Source: Terrisporobacter mayombei
GTDB taxonomy: Bacteria > Bacillota > Clostridia > Peptostreptococcales > Peptostreptococcaceae
Assembly (NCBI RefSeq): GCF_020748465.1
Contig: NZ_JAHZMP010000001.1
Coordinates: forward strand, 930,001-994,000
Reading direction: 5' to 3'
Length of the DNA stretch: 64,000 nt
Shown: piece after piece, positions 61,559 to 64,000 of the stretch
How the letters are laid out: each line of letters begins with the position of its first letter
How positions within the stretch are numbered: position 1 is the stretch's first letter
Position numbers and translations under genes: made by a program
The notes under the pieces: generated by a model
The model's database searches: none
What the model was told of the DNA's origin: nothing
The model's input: the letters and a program-made list of their open reading frames with translations, nothing else

Positions 61559-62385
61559 GATGCACCTTCTCTCCATATTCCTATTAACCTACATAAACCA
61601 TTTATTATAAGTAATAATACCATTAATACAAAAGCTGTTCCATAAGCATTTTCCAAAGATAACCCTTCATTTACTAAAATATATAGATGATATGGAAGGG
61701 CCATTACAGGTGAATTAATTTCACTTGGCAAGCCAGAATATATAACTGCTCCTGTATACATTATGGGTGCTGTTGCTCCCATAGCATAAGCCATTCCTAA
61801 GGTTATACATGTTAATATATTTATCATAATATTTGGAAGAATAATTTTAAATAAAACATATGACTTAGATACTCCAAGGCATAGTGAAGCCTTCATTATT
61901 TCTTCTCCACTATCCATTAATAGCTTTATTATTCTTATAGATATGAAAGGTATTATCATAACAGAAAGCGTTATTGAAGCGCATAATAATCCTCTTTCCA
62001 TTCCAAACTTACATATTAAAATTGTATAACCAACTAGTCCCAATACAATAGATGGTACGCCTGACAATCCATAAAGAAATGATAATATTATATTTTTAAA
62101 TTTAATAGAAGCACAGTAAAATACTAAATATATTGAAATTGAAATTCCTAAAAAACCTCCCATTATTCCTGATAATAATCCCATAAGCAAGCTACCAACA
62201 ATTGCAGGAAAAATTCCACCCTCTGTTCCAAGAGGCGATCCTTTTGGACTATCAAAAATAAAATCCACAGATATTACATTAAAACCTTTATACAATATAT
62301 AAATAAAAATACCAAAAGTAATACTTATAACTAGTATTCCAGATACAAATATCCATAACTTCAATAAATAATCTCTTTTTTTCAT
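61540..62385 (-). CDS. pstA: Phosphate ABC transporter permease PstA
   Basis: 281 residues with six hydrophobic helices. EGGIFPAIVGSLLMGLLSGI near 55, GLSGVPSIVLGLVGY near 105, and the coupling loop MKASLCLGVSKSYVLFKIIL (SLCLG.SK...) near 165 are typical. GLPSEINSPVMALPYHLYIL near 225 is also a PstA mark. It begins 3 nt after pstC and overlaps pstB. Ribosome binding site ATGGAGTAA. Confidence 0.92.
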   Translation of the reverse strand: MKKRDYLLKLWIFVSGILVISITFGIFIYILYKGFNVISVDFIFDSPKGSPLGTEGGIFPAIVGSLLMGLLSGIMGGFLGISISIYLVFYCASIKFKNIILSFLYGLSGVPSIVLGLVGYTILICKFGMERGLLCASITLSVMIIPFISIRIIKLLMDSGEEIMKASLCLGVSKSYVLFKIILPNIMINILTCITLGMAYAMGATAPIMYTGAVIYSGLPSEINSPVMALPYHLYILVNEGLSLENAYGTAFVLMVLLLIINGLCRLIGIWREGASWKKMF

Positions 62386-62388
62386 AAT

Positions 62389-63255
62389 TTACTCCATTCT
62401 GCTCTTAATTTTTAAGTATTTTGCTAAGGCAAAAATTATTATAAGTAAAAATATTAAAACCACATTAGCTCCATATAAGGCAGAGGAATGTAAACTACCA
62501 TACTGCACTGTTCCCATTTCTAAGGCTGTCAATGAAGGTATAGTCTCTCCCCTTGAAAATAGTCTAGGCATTATTGGAGAGTTACCCATTACCATCATTA
62601 CAGCCATGGTTTCTCCCATAGCTCTACCAAACGCCATCATTATGGCTGAGTAAATACTGTTTTTTATCGATGGAAGTATGACTTTCTTTATAGTATATTC
62701 TTTAGATACTCCTAAGGATAAAGACTCTATTTCAAATTTATTTTTAGCTTCATCTATGGATTCACTACAATTTGATATTATATATGGCAGTAACATAATT
62801 GCTAACAATATTCCTGCTGCAAATACACATTCTCCTGATGTCATATTAAAAAATACTTCGAAAGATTTTACTATTATTACTAAGCCGATAAATCCAAATA
62901 TGACAGATGGAATACCAGCCAATAAATCTATGCACGACAATATAGTCTTTGAGATACTTTTTTTACTATAAAAACTTAAGAAAATAGCACATCCTAGCCC
63001 TATTGGAAGTGCCAAAAATACCGCTAAAAAAGAAACATATAGCGTGGCTAAAATCATAGGCAATAAAGAGTAACTTACTTCTGATTTTAAAGGATTCCAT
63101 CCTCCCGAAATAATAAATCCCCTAATACCTATTTCTTTAAAGAAAGGAATGCTTTCTATTATTACACATGCAAATAAAGATATTACTATTGATAAAAACA
63201 AAAGTACTGTTAAAAACAAAACATATTTAATAAAACTGTCTTTTATATATTTCAA
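62389..63255 (-). CDS. pstC: Phosphate ABC transporter permease PstC
   Basis: 288 residues from a TTG start behind AAGGTGATTTA. Six helices. PMILATLYVSFLAVFLALPI near 70, DLLAGIPSVIFGFIGLV near 108, the coupling loop IESLSLGVSKEYTIKKVILP near 175, and AFGRAMGETMAVMMVMGNSP near 208 are all standard PstC features. It pairs with PstA. A terminator-like hairpin separates it from pstS, allowing more pstS than pstCAB message. Confidence 0.93.
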   Translation of the reverse strand: MKYIKDSFIKYVLFLTVLLFLSIVISLFACVIIESIPFFKEIGIRGFIISGGWNPLKSEVSYSLLPMILATLYVSFLAVFLALPIGLGCAIFLSFYSKKSISKTILSCIDLLAGIPSVIFGFIGLVIIVKSFEVFFNMTSGECVFAAGILLAIMLLPYIISNCSESIDEAKNKFEIESLSLGVSKEYTIKKVILPSIKNSIYSAIMMAFGRAMGETMAVMMVMGNSPIMPRLFSRGETIPSLTALEMGTVQYGSLHSSALYGANVVLIFLLIIIFALAKYLKIKSRME

Positions 63256-63308
63256 TAAATCACCTTCTTATTATTTATTGTTAATTTAATTGTAATAAAT
63301 TTTAACTA

Positions 63309-63344
63309 AAAAAGAGCTCAAATACAAAATAATAAGCTCTTTTT
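63309..63344 (-). terminator. Intercistronic hairpin between pstS and pstC
   Basis: AAAAAGAGCT pairs with AGCTCTTTTT (63335-63344) around a 16-nt loop, followed by T on the minus strand. A partial terminator here would lower pstCAB relative to pstS. Confidence 0.8.
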
Positions 63345-63362
63345 AGAAAATATTTATATTTT

Positions 63363-64000
63363 TTATTTATTCATTGGAATAAATCCTAATTCTTCTACAA
63401 TAGCTTGTCCATCTGTCCCTAAAACATAGTCTATAAATGCTTGTTGTTCAGCAGTTGGGTCTCCACTACCTAATATTAATAAAGGTCTTTGTATTTTATA
63501 ATCACCACTTAATATATTCTTTGCATTAGCTTCTACACCATCAACTTTTAATTTAGATATTTTACCTTCATTTTGATTTGCTACACCATATGAAGCATAT
63601 CCTATAGCATATTCATTTTCTATTACTTTAGATACTAAAGCTCCCATAGAAGCCGCTTGTATAGCATCAGCTTTTACTTTTGTATCCCCCATTATAGCTT
63701 TTTGGAATACTTCATGAGCTCCCCCGCCGATATCTCTAGTTACTACAACTATTTCTTTATCTGGTAAAGATGAATCAACATCTTCCCAAGTTTTATACTC
63801 TCCTGAGAATATTTTTGCTATCTCTTCTGATGTTAAATTATCTTTTACTTTCAATATAGGATTTTTAGGATTAACAGCTATTGTTAATGCGTCTATACCT
63901 ACTTGGTATTCTTTTTCATTTTCTATTTTTTCTTTTTCTTCGTCTTTTACTTTTCTTGCAACCATACCAAAGTTTGCTGTCTTATCAATTACAGCTTGTA
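63363..64000 (-). CDS. pstS: Phosphate-binding protein PstS (partial, C-terminal part)
   Basis: The frame is open across the right edge, so the signal peptide and first half are missing. Remaining landmarks: VGIDALTIAVNPKNPI, LTSEEIAKIFSGEYKTWEDV, VVTRDIGGGAHEVFQKAIMG (phosphate-loop region), NEYAIGYASYGVANQ and the C-terminal FIDYVLGTDGQAIVEELGFI. This is the usual end of a Firmicute PstS lipoprotein. First gene of the pst operon, read toward pstC. Confidence 0.92.
   Translation of the reverse strand, partial: QAVIDKTANFGMVARKVKDEEKEKIENEKEYQVGIDALTIAVNPKNPILKVKDNLTSEEIAKIFSGEYKTWEDVDSSLPDKEIVVVTRDIGGGAHEVFQKAIMGDTKVKADAIQAASMGALVSKVIENEYAIGYASYGVANQNEGKISKLKVDGVEANAKNILSGDYKIQRPLLILGSGDPTAEQQAFIDYVLGTDGQAIVEELGFIPMNK

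Noticed and set aside
3122..63000. Numerous open frames of 60-240 codons opposite or inside annotated genes
   Set aside because: They lie antisense to well-supported genes, lack ribosome binding sites and have low-complexity Leu/Phe/Ser-rich composition typical of antisense shadows.

Overview
The window is very AT-rich, uses strong GGAGG-type ribosome binding sites with frequent TTG and GTG starts, and carries Gram-positive lipoproteins, ECF and Pst transporters, MMPL, BlaI/BlaR1 and DegV families. This points to a low-GC Firmicute of class Clostridia (Clostridium-like). The species cannot be fixed from the window. No rRNA, tRNA, CRISPR array, insertion sequence or prophage was seen.

Layout. 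1-4470: the start of a MutS2-like gene behind a leader-peptide attenuator, then molybdate uptake (modABC) with a divergent excisionase-type HTH/periplasmic-binding regulator. 4469-23326: a roughly 19 kb locus on the minus strand, the most striking part of the window. It encodes an ECF vitamin transporter (S component, fused double ATPase, T component), a DUF4430 (transcobalamin-like C-terminal) lipoprotein, a membrane-anchored cohesin-like protein, a secreted alpha/alpha-toroid protein with a C-terminal dockerin, three large secreted multidomain proteins (1420, 603 and 1493 aa) carrying DUF4430 and, in the largest, an alpha/alpha-toroid too, and a LuxR/NarL-type regulator with a degenerate receiver. 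The toroid plus DUF4430 pair is the two-domain plan of animal intrinsic factor and transcobalamin. The locus therefore looks like an extracellular corrinoid-capture system feeding an ECF importer. Four promoters in it share a 12-bp palindrome (RGTAGTACTACY) at the same distance from matching -35/-10 boxes, which defines a local regulon.

23558-43980: mostly ordinary genes (HAD phosphatase, YkvA, pentapeptide repeat, B3/B4 protein, ferritin, TetR with an MMPL exporter and a repeat-rich secreted partner, HD hydrolase, EamA, alpha/beta hydrolase, PfkB kinase, PadR/DUF2812, ABC/FtsX exporter), plus an HD-GYP relic and a frameshifted small membrane gene.

43999-55103: BlaR1/BlaI with two operator dyads, a duplicated module of DegV plus a small membrane gene (both membrane copies broken), an acyl-ACP thioesterase with its MarR repressor and two identical operators, a DUF4397 protein, a possible small RNA, and a SNF2 helicase with a SWIM finger.

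55353-64000: a small membrane protein, a catalase-fold protein, a MATE exporter behind a second leader-peptide/terminator attenuator, a DUF1648 protein, an SPFH protein, and the phosphate operon pstS-C-A-B followed by a HAD phosphatase. pstS runs off the right edge.
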